A stretch of 64,000 bases of DNA, from assembly GCA_030248065.1 (NCBI GenBank), contig JASAMV010009140.1, positions 17,763-81,762 on the forward strand, in the 5' to 3' direction. The position numbers and the translations under genes were made by a program. Source of the stretch: Rhynchonema sp. JSB1_4. Taxonomy: Eukaryota; Nematoda; Chromadorea; Monhysterida; Xyalidae. The notes beneath the pieces are model-generated. The model saw nothing but the letters and a program-made list of their open reading frames with translations, ran no database searches and was not told the origin of the DNA. Positions within the stretch are counted from its first letter, which is position 1; each line of letters starts with the position of its first letter. Positions 48,415-60,100 of the stretch are shown here, piece after piece.

Positions 48415-48606
48415 AAGGCAAACTACGCCAACACGAGCCCGATTTCGGAGTTGGTGCGCCAGGAAAACGAAAAGAAAGAGAAATCCTCATATGCACCACG
48501 TTGCATTCCACAACGTGTAACGTTTCCCAAATCAGCAGCCACGTATGAAATGTTTCACCAGTCTAGCACCTCCGAAATCGGGCTCGTGTTGATGTGGTTT
48601 GCCTTT
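48415..48606. repeat. Foldback 'CAAACTACGCCAACACGAGC', copy 2
   Basis: The ends AAAGGCAAACTACGCCAACA and TGTTGATGTGGTTTGCCTTT are inverted. Inner arms CGAGCCCGATTTCGGAG and CTCCGAAATCGGGCTCG pair perfectly. The interior is shared with 7740-7945. This copy has the better-preserved arms. Confidence 0.78.
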
Positions 48607-49611
48607 ACATCATTGACCTGCATTGTGTAGATCATGGACATCACATGCCGGACAAAAGCAACAGCACACCATCTCATGTCAATGTTTATTTGCTTTGGTC
48701 TCCATCTTCAACGTTCGCCACGGGAGTAAAGATCCTTCCAGTTCATGCAGACATACACATCCCGAATGGTTACGCCTATGCTACTGCCATTGCGTGATAC
48801 GTCCAAACCGATTTCCACAACGATATGAATTTCAGTGCATTTCTGTGTGCATTGTACACCCATGGGGGGTTGAACACAAGAAAAAAGACCTTGAGCTTCG
48901 GCACTCGCATGCGTGCGTGTGTGGGTACACCTCGTGTGTAGCAGCACTTCTGCGTTCATCAACGCGCTGCCTTGAGCGACACGATGTTGCTGCATCGCTG
49001 GCCAGATGCACGCACCAACGTGCATACCTATACCTATCTGTAATGCATATTAGGTACATACTGTATGTATACATGAATGCATGCTGCACACATACATCCC
49101 TATACCTACATATGTAGCCATCCAGTCAGAATGTACGTTTTTCACGTGCACACTGTGGCTGCCTGCCTGTACACACACACGCAGACGTACTTTGAGTGTG
49201 TGTGTGTGTCTGTGTGCTGGATCGGCGACTGGTACAGACTGGCAGAAATGGCGCGGCAGCAGCAGCATTGCGCGTTATGTACACACACACAGTGGGCGCA
49301 TAGCGCTATGCAGCAGCTTATGCAACTCACAGCCGCAGTCAGCTCTCTCTCAGTCGTGTTTATGTCGCCGCGTCGGTCCGACATCACCCCTCGCTGTTCT
49401 GGTCTTGCTTGTTTTTTTATGATTGCGCAACCGCGTCGCTGCTTGTGTGACCAGTTATTCAACACTGTATTGATTATCGTTCCAGAATTTGTGATTTGAC
49501 TTTGAATTCATTGCGATCATTCTTTTGCACCTGAAACATCTCGCCTACCCGTTTCAGCTTATCTGTCACGCACACACACATTGCCAAATTATACGCCAAG
49601 GACACAACAAT

Positions 49612-52600
49612 ATGCTAACTTTATTGCGGACTCTTTCACTACTTCTAATCGCAACCGTGCCCGCATTCGGACTGCACGAAAACTGCCGACCCATATCGGA
49701 TGCATTCCGCAGCTCGTCGAGCCAACCGGCCTGCAGATGTTTCACGACCGGACTGAGGGCGGACGCCAGCGGCGACACAACGTGGATCGGCTGTACACAG
49801 AAGAACCTGTTGGACCTGCACGCCTCGCTCGACGCACTGCCAAACGCGACGTCGGTGTCGAAACTGTGGATGTGGGATTGTTCGCTGCCGGTGTTGATCC
49901 CGGCGTTGTTCACCAAAGTTCGACCGATCACGCTCAAGATCGAGAGCAGCACGACGCGAAAATGGGCAATGGGCGTGTTCGACCAGCTGGCCGGCCGACT
50001 GAAACATCTCGAACTCAAACACAACCAAGTGCTCGATCTGAACAGCGAGTCGTTCGCCAAACTCAAACATCTGATTCGGCTCGATCTCAGCGACAACAAC
50101 GTCTCCAAACTGTCGCCGAGTTCGCTCGGCGTGCTGCCCAGTCTCAGGCAGCTGTATCTGCAGAAGAACGAGATCAAGACGATTGAGGACGACACATTCG
50201 TCGGCATGGAACATCTGCGGCATCTGTCGTTGGCGCACAACAAGATCGCGATCATCACCAAACGCACGTTCGCCGGACTAGACAATCTCGAATCGCTGAC
50301 GCTGTCGGACAATCACATCGCGCACATCGAGCCGGGCGCCTTCTCGCACATGACCAAACTGCGATCGTTGAATCTCGGCCGCAATCTGCTCACGCAACTA
50401 CAGCTGGACGACATGCCGGCGCTCAACGAACTGCTGCTCTATCGCAACACGTTCAAGAACGTCGCCAAACTGCAGTTGAGCGCCGCGCTGCCGTCGTTGA
50501 ATTCGTTGAGTCTGGATCGCAATCGTATCCAGCGCATCGACGAGAACGACCTGATCAACATGCCGAATCTGAACAGTCTACTGTTGGCGTTCAACGAGAT
50601 CGATTTCATCAACGAGAACGCGCTCTATCCGGTCAAACAGCTTCGTACGCTGTCCCTGCAGAACAACAAGCTGTCGAGCATGCACGACGGCCTGTTCCTG
50701 CCGGTGATGATGCTCGAGAACCTTCTGCTGTCCGACAACCAGCTCGCGATCATCTCCGAACGCACGTTCTACGGACTTCGGCATCTCAAGGTTGGTTGGA
50801 CTGACACGCTGCTTTCTTGTATTTAAGATTTTCGTCCTCAAACGTACATTTGTTTAAAAATGGAAACATTTTAAAGTTTTCCGCATTGTATAACTAACTC
50901 TCCACTGCTATGTACTTCAGGTCCTCGTGCTGACCAAGAACAACATCTCGCATTTCCACCGACGCGCGCTAGCCGGCACGTTCGGACTGCAACGATTGTA
51001 CATCAACAAGAATCGCCTACAGACACTCGAGAACGGCACCTTTGTCTACATCAACAACAGCGTCAGGTCGATTGATATGTCAGGTATGGTGCGGTTACGG
51101 GTTCTTCCTTCACTTTGTTCTTTCATGATACGCTTGTCCTGCTTCAAGCATCAGGTTCGAACTTTGATTGTACTGTAATATACCCTTGACTGTAATACAC
51201 CCTGTCCGGCAAGTGCGCCGGACGTGTGTATGCACAATCGCGCATCAATAATTGTGGTCGACTGGCCGGGTCAACCTTTATCCAAGCGAAGTGTTGGTCG
51301 CCAATCTGCGCTCGGTGAGGAGACTGTTTCCTCCAATGCACAGAGTGGGCCAGTCACACAACCGAATGTTTATGCATTCTCCCTCTTCCAGAGAATCCGT
51401 GGGAGTGCAACTGTTCGCTGCTGTGGCTGACCAGTTGGCTGTTGAATCGCTCCCATCTGGCCATCAACCTCGACAGCACCAGCTGTCGTGCGCCGAACAG
51501 AAACGTCGACGAGCTGTCGCACACGCAGAATCTGCCGCTCGTCATGGCGCACGAGGCGCTCAAGACCAAATGCGCGTCCGGTATGTGCTCTTTTACATAC
51601 TGTAGTAAATTTCTAATTTCGTTGCCTCATACATTTTTACAGACGCAGGGAAACTCCCGTTCGACGTCGAGGCAGGCAACAAGCTCAACACACAGTCAAC
51701 AAGCCACGCGGCTGGCAGCTGGCTTGTGTGCATTTCGAATGTTTCAGTCACACAAGCTGTGTGTGTCAGCTGCGTGGCTTGTTGACTGTGCGTTGAGCTT
51801 GTTGCCCGCCTCGACTTCGAACGGGAGTTTCCCTGCGTCTGTAAGAATGCATGAGGCAACGAAATTAGAAAATTACTATACGTCTGAACTGGTAATTATG
51901 GTAATTCTTGCGCAGTTAACTTTGGCAAGCTTCTACGGAGCTTAGACGAAATGCGGTTTTAGCCCAAGCGATTTTATGACTGGCTTGAGGACACACCATT
52001 CTGCGAAGCATCAGCCAGTTGGCTGGTGTTCAACTTTCCCAGTCCCAGCTGCTTCGTAGGATGCGCACATGCAATATGTGTATGTTCCTCTCTACACCAT
52101 AGTCAACCCAGATCTCAGTCCGATATAGTAACGACGTGAACGTGAAACATCACCAATCCCCGTCTTACAGGCGACGACAACACGTCCATCTTTCCGCCGC
52201 CGGAGGCTAGTCATTCGGTGTGGATCACCGTGATCGCAATCGTGCTGGCGCTGGTCTCACTCATGATCCTGGCCGCCATCGCCATCCTGTACGTACAGGA
52301 GTTGCGCCGAGGCATCGGCGGCATGGAGTTCATGACCAAACACTACGGACTCGGCGGACTGACGAAAGCGCCGTCCGATATGGTCAATCTGATCACGCCG
52401 TCGACCGGCAACATCAACGAAGCCGCCAATCACCCGATGCCACCGCCGCCACCGCCAGTTGCGACCACAGCGACGACGACCACCAGCACAAGCAGCACAA
52501 AGCAGACCACGAATGGTGGTGCGGACAATGTTGGTACCACCGCCGTGCACAGCAGCGAGAAGAAACGGGTCAGGTTTCAAACGAACAACAACAGCAACCC

Positions 52601-52649
52601 AGCTGCACTGCCGCAGCCCACCAACAAGAGCGATGTGGTGACCACATGA
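49612..52649 (+). CDS. Single-pass LRR transmembrane protein, 669 aa
   Basis: Four exons join in phase: 49612-50790, 50921-51083, 51392-51580 and 52171-52649. The signal peptide is MLTLLRTLSLLLIATVPAFG, preceded by an in-frame ATG at 49525. A Cys-containing N-cap (CRPISDAF, CRCFTTG) leads into about a dozen 24-residue LRRs (for example HLIRLDLSDNNVSKL, SLRQLYLQKNEIKTI, NLESLTLSDNHIAHI). An LRRCT cap follows (NPWECNCSLLWL, TSCRAP, TKCAS). The TM helix is about residues 527-549 (VWITVIAIVLALVSLMILAA). The cytoplasmic tail is Pro/Thr/Asn-rich (PPPPPP) with a basic KKRVRF. The architecture fits neuronal/adhesion LRR receptors, without Ig or TIR domains. Orthology to a named gene is not claimed. 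A further LRR-like stretch at 51270-51350 does not splice in cleanly. Confidence 0.9.
51610..51870. repeat. Large foldback 'ACAGACGCAGGGAAACTCCC', copy in the LRR gene
   Basis: TCTAATTTCGTTGCCTCATA, then ACAGACGCAGGGAAACTCCC, TCGAGGCAGGCAACAAGCTC and ACAGTCAACAAGCCACGC, pair with an inverted right arm (GCGTGGCTTGTTGACTGTGC, GAGCTTGTTGCCCGCCTCGA, GGGAGTTTCCCTGCGTCTGT). Arms are about 110 bp. It sits in the last intron of the LRR gene, about 30 bp after the donor. A second copy is at 59690-59945 in ADAR. Confidence 0.82.
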
Positions 52650-54165
52650 ATCACGGCCACCGCTCGGTGAAAATGGCGGTTTCGTTGTTCGCGGTTCGTT
52701 CGTATGGCGGGTGTTCGTTTTTGTCTTGCGTGAGTAAATGCTGAGTGAGATTATAATATTGTATGTTACACCCGGTTGCATGCACACGTGCTGTTCCATT
52801 GAACACGTATGCACTTTGTTGTGCAATTTTAAAGCCGCACAGCACGTGGGCACCCCGGCGACAACTTGAAAGTGTCAATTCGAGTGTGATTTTGATCAGA
52901 AACGTGATACGGGCCAGCAACTTTATTGTATATTGATATCCTACGTCTCACGTGTCGTGTGCGTACACCCAACAGCCAGGAATTGTTGTTGGAAGCCATC
53001 TGATGGTTCAAGATTTTCAATAAACTTCGCCTGGTCAATTGGTACTGTGTGTGTGTGTGTTCTCTCAAACGGATTCTTTCTACATCTCATGTGCAATGAA
53101 CATGTCTTACCGAAAACCTAATATGTATTCACAAACATGTTGCATTATCAATCGGCCAATTGTGCGTTGGTTGACGAACGTCGTTGACAATATTGTTAAA
53201 TTTGTGCGGTCCTGGATGAACGCTCAAATTTAACATGTCAACCACTTATGTCAACCATTCCACGATAAGCCTTTGACTGCTCACTCAATTACCTTCGTTT
53301 TGTTCCTGGTATTCTGTCTTTGACTATATGCAGTTTTGAGTATCGTTGTTGTTATTGCTACTATTGTTTTGTGGTTCATTTAATTGCGCTTCTACTTGCC
53401 AGATCTATATTTCGTTTCCAAATAAACCTAACACCCTCGTATAATTTCGGTGAACAAGAAAATTCTAAACCATCCATTGTTTGCAACAATTTTTTAAATA
53501 ACGATAATTATACAATTTTTAACGTGTCTAGTGCTGCTCGCCTGCTTGCATTTCTTTGTGTACAGTTTTAATAAAATTTTGTTCGATCCGCTAATTTATT
53601 CCATAAAGTTGAAGTGGCATGTCGTATTGAGCTGAAAGGTCAGTTAGAGCAAATGAACGAAAAACTTTCCGTTCGATATGGCATAATGATAAGCTCGATT
53701 GCTTTATAGATTTGCGAGTGGGTCATCAGTGATTGCGTCGCGGAACCCAGTGTTTGTTCACCGATACGGTTTTATGCATTCAAAAATTTTGAGCCACAAC
53801 AATTCCTATATGTATTATTATGTGTGCGTGTTGTTTGTTCCTGTTCATTCTTGTGAGCTTGGTGAGTCATGAAGCACAAACAAAACAAAACCTTTGGGCA
53901 CTTGTTTTTTTTTCATGAAAGACGCACACCAAAATTTTGCACTTTCAAGACCGGCAGCACTGGAACATCAGGAACAACATGTCAGAAAATGCAAACACCG
54001 AAGTTTTTTGAAGTCAGTTTTCAAATCGCATGTCACAACTAGGTCGAACCCAACACATAAGCGAAACCAAACTGTTAATGACAAATAGAAATTTGTACAT
54101 TTTTCAAAAGCCATTTCGGCATTAACCAAGCCAAGAGTCAACTTTGCAAGTAGCCGTGGTGGTGG
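52650..54165. other. Convergent 3' region between the LRR gene and ADAR
   Basis: About 1.5 kb lies between two convergent stops. It is AT-rich, with AATAAA near 53021 and 53422 (plus strand) that could be poly(A) signals for the LRR gene. No supported ORF or RNA gene. Confidence 0.5.
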
Positions 54166-57100
54166 CTACTTGAAAAGCTTCTCTTCTCTTGGTTTGCCCA
54201 GCCACCAGCCGTAGTTGCGTTCCTGAATTGCCTGCTTGAACAAGGCCAATGTGTGCGTATACTCCACGCATCGCGTTTTGGACGACATGTACCGGTCGGC
54301 GATACGAGCGTCCGACTGTTCCACGCGTGAGCACACGCGTTTGTAGAGCGTGTACCTGAAATTCAGGGAATGGTCCGGTCCCGCAGTTTTTTTGGCATTT
54401 TATTCGGTCCTGAAAATGGGAGGTCACCTGGGCGCAAATTGCGCCTAGAACAATCATATTTTGCGCACAAAATGCCTTGACCTCCCGACGAAATGCAGTC
54501 ACAAAACCCGAAATTGACTACAACCCCCCCCCCAACCGCACATTTCCGACTTTGACAATCTGGAATGCGTGCCATTCAATGTCCGTCCCGTGCCGCCATC
54601 GATGTACTCAACTGTGCCATCGATCAGATTATAATTGGCACAGTGAGTCGACGACTTGCTGATGTCACGCGACTGGTTGCGTTGCAGACCTGCGTGTTGT
54701 GTTGTGTTATTGGTGACTGAAAATTTAGGTCATTATTTAGCTTATTGTCAAGTAGTTGACACACAGTTTTGATGCACTGCTCAATACCATACAATTTGAG
54801 GGGCAAACGACAAACGGTTTTCCGCGTCGCTGACCGCCTGGAAATGCAGTTTCAGCTTGAAATTTGAAAAAATCGAAATGTGAAACTTGGCCGGCCAGGG
54901 AGGCAAACGTGTCGCGCAGTTCGAAACACCAAAACTAGCCCGAACCACGTTGCGTTTATCGCAGGTTGCAGATGAACAGCACAGCATCAAAACCACGCAT
55001 CCACAAAAATGTCTCAAAGTGCGGAATAAAGTAACCAATAAGCCATCTACACAAAAACAACACGACAACAACCGCGCGCAAACTCACCAGCACAAATCAG
55101 CATTGGATGATTGACCGTGTGTCCAAATGGCGTGATGTGCGGCTCCAATCCAGACAACCGACAGCAGACGGCGCGCGACAGATGACCGTGATGGAAAAGA
55201 GTGCCTGTGAAAAATATAAAAACGTCAAACGTTTTTCAGTTTTTGTCACATATAATTCGAACCTTTGTGCACGAAATTTCGCATAAGCATCAAGATCATA
55301 CAAAATATAGAACGGTGCTTGACCATTTGCAATTATGTACTCTACTGATATGGTTTATCGATAACAATAACGAAATTCGCAAAAAGTCGACAAAAACAAT
55401 AGCACCGAGTGGTTTCGATCCACCGACCTCTGGGTTATGGGCCCAGCACGCTTCCGCTGCGCCACGGTGCTGCGACGCAAGGTCGGTCAAACAGTGTACA
55501 TAAAACTAAACGTGTGTGCGTTGCGCACTGGCTGGCTGTGTTGTCTGTGTGTGTTTGTGTGTGCTGTGCTTCAGCATATGTGTGTGTGTTGCAGCTTGCC
55601 TGATCTAACAAGGCGTCAAGCAGACTGAAATTGAAATTTTTTCACAAAAACGATATATCTGTTTTTCAAAAATATTTTGTAGGTTATGAATTTTTTCAGA
55701 ACCACTGATGCAAATTTTGCGCAAGCCAGTGCAGTGTGCGAGCAGTTCAGAGATCGCCCAACTGAGATTAGAAAAAAACAACTGTAACTTTTCTCACAGT
55801 CCACAGGTGAAAAAACACGCCGGTTCGATGCACACACAAAGCAGAATATGTCCATGAAATCAACTAAAGAACAACAACCAACTGTAATGTATAATTTTCA
55901 GATTCTGTTAACATGTCCTGTGATCTATCCTGACGTCTCTCGCCTTGGCGCTTTATGTAGCTTTTATGTGCTGTTGTTTTGTTACAACCAGTGTTGTAAC
56001 TATTTTTTATTTCCGCAATTGTCCCATCCGGTCTTGTAGCTTTGCTTCTATCACTAATTTACGTGCATGGCTTCATGCGTCATTGAGAGCAATAAACCAA
56101 CCAACCAACCGATAATGATCGAACTGAGATAGACGGGCTCAATGAATGCCGACAGCAGTGTGCCCTGCAGTCCCATCACATTCCACTTGAGCAGTTTGTC
56201 CGAGCACGACATTGTACGCAATCGTTCCCCGCCAGTGATGCCGTCCAGGGTTTGCACGCTGGCACACTCGAATACGGGAATGGTACCCTCACCTGTGTGG
56301 TGGGCGTGGGGATGAGGGTGATTGCACATTCAAGTTCTGTTATTTCTTGTTATTTGGATCCGAAAGGTCGCGCTCACAACCACGGACCCCGAACACGCTC
56401 TTCGTTAGCTCACAATGTAACATTTACTTATTTTCTCTCTTTTGTATATTGTGTGTTTTTACAAGCGCCAATTCTCTCGATTAGATATTACGTTTACAAA
56501 GAACTCCAATTTGGGTTCGAAACGTCGGTGGTAATAAATGTGTGTGTGGTAAATCGGTCGACACAGATTCGGATCTCATAATTACGGACCCCGAATTGGC
56601 AAAAGCTGCGCAGAAGACTGGCGTTAACCAGCATACCGATGGCTGACAGTGGACAGTGTTCCTGAAGCTGTCACCGGCTTCGATGTGATTTTGAGCCAAT
56701 CATGTAAACATGAACATTTCCCATAGAGATTATGGTCCGAAATGTGCGCTTGGCTGCGTTCAATGTTTGCATTGTGAGCACGACGTCTTACCGGATTCGA
56801 TCTTGCTGCGAATAAGCGCGTGTTTCTTCGGATCGATCAGCAACGGTTGATGTTGAGTGGGAGCCGTTTGATTGGATTGCAACGTTGATTCCTCGGATTC
56901 ACTGCAATGATTCACTGTTTGTAGACTGTCCATGTCCGGGGCTGGGCACGCGTTGTGTGCGAATACTAATCACATAACAGGTGGCACGGAGTGCTACGGC
57001 TCCAAGCGTCCCAGCCGTGCGTAAATACGCCGGTGTCGTTGGGAAATCAAAAAGTCACGATATCCGGATACCACTGGGCGAGATTTCAAGATACATGCCA

Positions 57101-60100
57101 GGCCGTCATGATACCCTACAAAATGCCTTCAAAATGCTTTAAAATGCACCTGTTTGCAAGGCAATGTGAAAGAAATCGCCTTCGGAATGATCAGAATACA
57201 TACATTTCTTGAGGTGATACTTGGACATGAAGGCGATCTTGACGAATTTGACGGGATATGGTCGGTTTGTTGACTTTTTCAAGTTTTTAGAGATCAGATA
57301 TCCATTGACAAAAACGAAAAGTCAGGCCACGGAGATATCACAAGTTCATGTCACTGTCAATACGCGGATATCAGGCACGGGGAACGCCATTCCACCCCTT
57401 CTAACAGACGACGACATCACTGGCCAAAATATCAGATCCATAACCGATCACGGCGAATTCTGAACAGAAAACGCACTGAATAGCAAGAAAACAACAACAA
57501 CTAACCTGATGCAGAACACTCTACCATCGCCGCAGGGGGCCGTGCTGATGTAGAGATGAAATGTCACATTATTGCTGACCACCAGGCGATTGCGCGCGGA
57601 CATTTCTGGCGCGAAAATCGATGGTTTCTGATCGATTCGATCGTTGAGCTGGTTGTACAACCATCTGTGTGTTGGTTGGTTGGTGTCTTTGTCTTTTAGT
57701 TGCTATTTGCATCTAAAAATTGGCCGTTAGGTGCAAATGTTACCTAGAAGTTTGACAGTTATTTGGCCTGTACATCAAAATTACCGGCGCTTTCAGACAT
57801 CCAGATCAACAAAATGTATCAGAGAAAGTTGAAAATGGTGGGCAGAGGGCAGGTGACGTATGTTGGCGAGAACTATGTGTATCTGCTCAGTTAGGTTCTA
57901 GCAAAGGTTTTTCTTGCGTTGTGTGGGTATTGGTCACGCGGGTTTTTCAGCGATCATTTATGCAGGCAGCGAAACATTTTGTGGTCTCATTTTTCTTCTT
58001 TAATTTGCCGCTGTTCTTGTGAGAGTCGTAAATTTCCGTCTGGTGAGAGCGGGCGTTAAAAATGCCAAAAAATTAATGTCGAAAACAAAAAAGGCGAAAT
58101 ATTATTTTTTGCCATGAACCCGGCGACTAATCCGCACCTGATGAATCCCCTCCTTGCGAGCACCTCGGCGTGTGAATCGTTGACACTCAGTCCGGTCGTG
58201 ACCAAGTTGTTACCATTGATTGTGCGTGTACCTGCGAGAATACATTTTAGTTAAAATTTTGTCACACTAAAATGTTTGTCGCTAAATCACATTTTGATTA
58301 TCTCATAAATATAGATATGAATAGGGTTAGAGAGATGTCGGGTGCCTCCAGATGTCGGTGTCGGGTATTTTGGCACACGACACCCCACAGCCGAGACTTA
58401 CGGTTCAAAACATCAGTTTTGTTGAGAGAAGAATTTTTGAGAGAAGATTTTCTTCAAACCAAATATTTCTGAAGGCGCAGAATGTAATCTTTTGGTGTTT
58501 ATTTCGTTTGAAAAGACTTGAACTCAGTATATTCAGTTAAAAATTGTATTAAAACGAGCAGATGGACAAAATTTTGTCGGCTTTTGGTTAAAAAACTAGA
58601 TGTCGGGTACTTTTAGAACTGTCGGGTGTCGGCTTTATTTCTGACAAGTCGGGTGTCGAGTACCCCCCCCCCCCCCGACCTCTAAACCCTAAATATGACG
58701 CTCAAACAGGCACATTCAACACTTATCATGAACCTAAACAAGAACGAACCCGTTCCGAAACTGATGATTTGTCCATTATGCATTTCGTGATCGTAACCAA
58801 TTATAGCAGCTGACACCTGGAACACAGCCAAGCCGTTATCAAACAGGGTGATCGGTGCGGGCCTGTTTTGCCTTGCTCACGTGACTGATGGTACTGACGA
58901 TATTTCGAGATTCACTACTGTGCTGCCAACCATGCCACTAAATTTGACCAGCGTCACCGGTTATTGATGTTGATATCTTGGTTGTCTGGTGACGACATTC
59001 ACGTTGCTCGAACCCAGCCTAGTAGCATCGAATTTGAAACATCGTTAACACGCAAAAAGTATGTGGCGACCAAAGCAAGACTGGTGAGGACCGACCACCG
59101 CGTTTGATTCGGCTCACATTGATTGCACGAAGAAAGCAAAGGTACTATTCCCACCAGACATGATTGATTGATTTTATTGATGTTCACTCCAGAGGACACG
59201 CAATAACGCAGCAACGTGTCTCAACACTAAAGATGCAACCGCGAGACCGAATTACAAAAGACTCACTTTGATCAGAGACGTTAAATCCCAATAAATTATC
59301 ATTATAAATATTGAATGAAACCAACTTTGGCACTAGGCAACAGCAACGGATCATTCTGCGCCAATGTACACAACAGACGGTTCACTTCGTTGGCCAGTAT
59401 TTGATGGAAGGACAGCGTTCTGTTGTCGTCGATGAACTTGGGCAACACATTCAGCTGAACAAAATGAGCTCGTTTGACGAGAACGGCATTTGCGAAACAA
59501 AAACCGCTGCTCTTCGGTAGTCAGAAGAGGAGAAAAACCGAAAAGCTTTCAAATGAAGCAACGACTGCATGGGGTGCGAGCCAGTGTGGTGCCCGAGGGC
59601 AAAAATCGCGCGCACCCGAAAACGTATGTAAAATGGGTATCATTGGCCCATTTTGGGCTAAAACGCCAAAAAATGCCTATATGTTGCACATTTCTGCAGT
59701 AAAAATTTCTACAGACGCAGCAGGGAACTCCCGTTCGAAGTCGAGGCAGGCAGCAAGTTCAACACACAGTCAACAAACCACGCAGCTGACACACACAGCT
59801 TGTGTGACTGAAACATTCGAAACGCACACGAGCCAGCTGCGTGGCTTGTTGACTGTGTGTTGAGCTTGTTGCCTGCCTCGACTTCGAACCGCAGTTTCCC
59901 TGCGTCTGTAAAAGTGTATGAGGCAACGAAATTAGAAATTTATTATAACCACGATCACAATTCCATTCTCCCAAATATTCACGCAAACCTTTGTGCTGGG
60001 CAGTGCATTCATTGAAGCGCCATAATCGCCTGATCTAACAAGTTCATCCAACGCCGCCAATGCCGCGCGTTCGCGCGCCTTCTTTTTCGTTCGCCCATGG

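Larger units (their letters stand above)
46275..49611. other. Intergenic region upstream of the LRR receptor
   Basis: Mostly non-coding. Two minus-strand stretches look weakly coding: 46315-46590 (open to a stop, with an Ala run and FDILRLTGEFQGLGETFVEL) and 47138-47275 (TSTPPLKGGELSFVPGTGSS, ending at a GATAG/gtgcaa donor). They might be exons of an unrecognised minus-strand gene, but acceptors are poor. Repeat copies lie at 47893-47982 and 48415-48606. 49040-49330 is CA/TG-rich. Confidence 0.4.

Noticed and set aside
49566..50312. Long antisense ORFs (up to 248 aa) opposite the LRR exon
   Set aside because: They are shadows of the periodic LRR coding sequence, with no family signature or splice context of their own.
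54781..54860. Minus-strand frame [15 protein letters not shown] as an ADAR exon
   Set aside because: It has a good acceptor-like sequence, but including it breaks the phase. Joining 55088-55204 directly to 54551-54689 is in frame and gives the expected spacing between NHP and the next conserved block.
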